From contig NC_071350.1 in assembly GCF_027744825.2 (NCBI RefSeq), positions 3,410,001 through 3,474,000 of the forward strand: a stretch of 64,000 nt of DNA, written 5' to 3'. Each line of letters opens with the position of its first letter. Positions within the stretch are counted from its first letter, which is position 1. Under the pieces are notes generated by a model, which had not been told where the DNA came from, ran no database searches, and was given only the letters and a program-made list of their open reading frames with translations. Positions 63,316-64,000 of this stretch are shown one piece after another. The stretch is from Synchiropus splendidus (lineage: Eukaryota > Chordata > Actinopteri > Syngnathiformes > Callionymidae). The position numbers and the translations under genes are program-made.

Positions 63316-63403
63316 GGCAGGACTGAGGAGCAGATCGCAGCTGAACGAGCATGGTACAACAACGAAAGAGTCTGGCTTGTCCACAAGGATGGATTCTCCT
63401 TAG
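63316..63403 (+). CDS. myo18a: myo18a conserved exon before the motor domain
   Basis: It encodes [20 protein letters not shown] followed by LVHKDGFSL. This matches MYO18[29 protein letters not shown], the SH3-like N-terminal segment that leads into the motor. The donor TTAG|GTATGT leaves one base of the next codon, as expected for the Ala codon in the mammalian protein. Its entry phase matches both the PDZ exon (human ...SDAKTEEQ) and the small exon at 61290. The motor, IQ motif and coiled-coil tail lie beyond the window. Confidence 0.96.
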
Positions 63404-64000
63404 GTATGTGAACACCGTCAACACTTAGTCCAATTTGCTCCGAGATGGTGCAGTGATGACAGCCATAGTCTTGCAAAGCCCCCTATAAGTTAATGTCTTT
63501 GTTGGTGTACCTGTGAAGGCTAGTGCCACTGTTATGCATGTGTGATTTAGTTGTTTTTGTCCTACCTGATTCATAAATGCGTATCTACCTATATCTATCC
63601 ATCTAGCGCAAGTACAGTATGAACAGTTATTGGAAATGACTTGCTCATCTTTAAGCAAGCGTGTGCTTGTGATCGAGACTGCAAGCAACCCTAGAACCAC
63701 CTGCAAGTGGCTCCCCATAATGTGAATGGACGTGGGTCACCAATGGATATTGTGTTTATGTTTCTTTTCCTTTGACTGTGAGCAATATTTCCATAGAGAG
63801 GTAGATGTGGCAATGATGTTAACTAAGAATGTACAACAAAGAGGCCAGAGGAAAAAAATGCCTTTGATGGTGCTTGAGCCAACAGATGTGGTGACAAATC
63901 CTTTGAATTCCTTTGGAAGTGCAACACCTGTAAATTTGAAATGAGGTGATCAAATGTGCTCACAAAATGTTCCGACCAAGAAAAGAAATCCTGAAACAAT
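63404..64000 (+). other. myo18a: myo18a intron (runs off the right edge)
   Basis: No conserved MYO18A motor exon was found before the window ends. The open frame at 63726-63944 is not recognisable. Confidence 0.65.

Overview
The window looks like nuclear DNA from a teleost fish. It is AT-rich and intron-heavy. It carries simple repeats (AT, GT and AAAT arrays), decayed RTE-type non-LTR retrotransposon, Tigger-like and hAT-like remnants, foldback MITEs, and exons of three conserved vertebrate genes. I cannot name the species. Nothing is bacterial and I saw no operon, CRISPR array, rRNA or tRNA. Exon assignments come from recognising the conserved proteins, checking splice signals and checking that reading phase carries across each junction. 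UTR ends are estimates.

Layout. (1) 1-7269, minus strand: the 5' end of ksr1 (kinase suppressor of Ras 1). The first coding exon is 7057-7269, and 1-7056 is its first intron; the remaining exons lie off the left edge. A CpG-rich promoter with a ZNF143-type site follows at 7270-7690. (2) 7.7-16.3 kb: intergenic, with simple repeats, degenerate repeat DNA and one candidate untranslated exon. (3) 16.3-39.3 kb, minus strand: a complete vezf1 gene (vascular endothelial zinc finger 1). It has six main coding exons (39238-39270, 31032-31810, 22506-22569, 22248-22410, 20829-20918, 19058-19425), a 3' UTR of about 2.7 kb, and a candidate alternative last exon at 24288-24393. The predicted main product is 498 aa with six C2H2 fingers. 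(4) 42.2 kb to the right edge, plus strand: the 5' part of myo18a (unconventional myosin XVIIIA). A 321-codon exon encodes the KE-rich N terminus and PDZ domain (42233-43195). After a 13.7 kb intron come four frame-neutral exons (56882-57673, 58708-58785, 58910-58972, 61290-61346) and the first exon of the conserved linker before the motor (63316-63403). The motor and tail lie off the right edge.

The three genes are functionally independent: a Ras-MAPK scaffold, a nuclear transcription factor and an actin-binding Golgi/cytoskeletal myosin. vezf1 and myo18a are divergent, with about 3 kb between their start codons. KSR1, MYO18A and VEZF1 are all on human chromosome 17, which agrees with conserved synteny.

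The best leads are possible isoform switches. They are a vezf1 intronic terminal exon that keeps frame and has its own poly(A) hexamer, a tandem splice donor that would alter the fifth zinc finger, and a 264-codon myo18a exon carrying five GFIP repeats that can be skipped, included, or read through to a stop before the motor.
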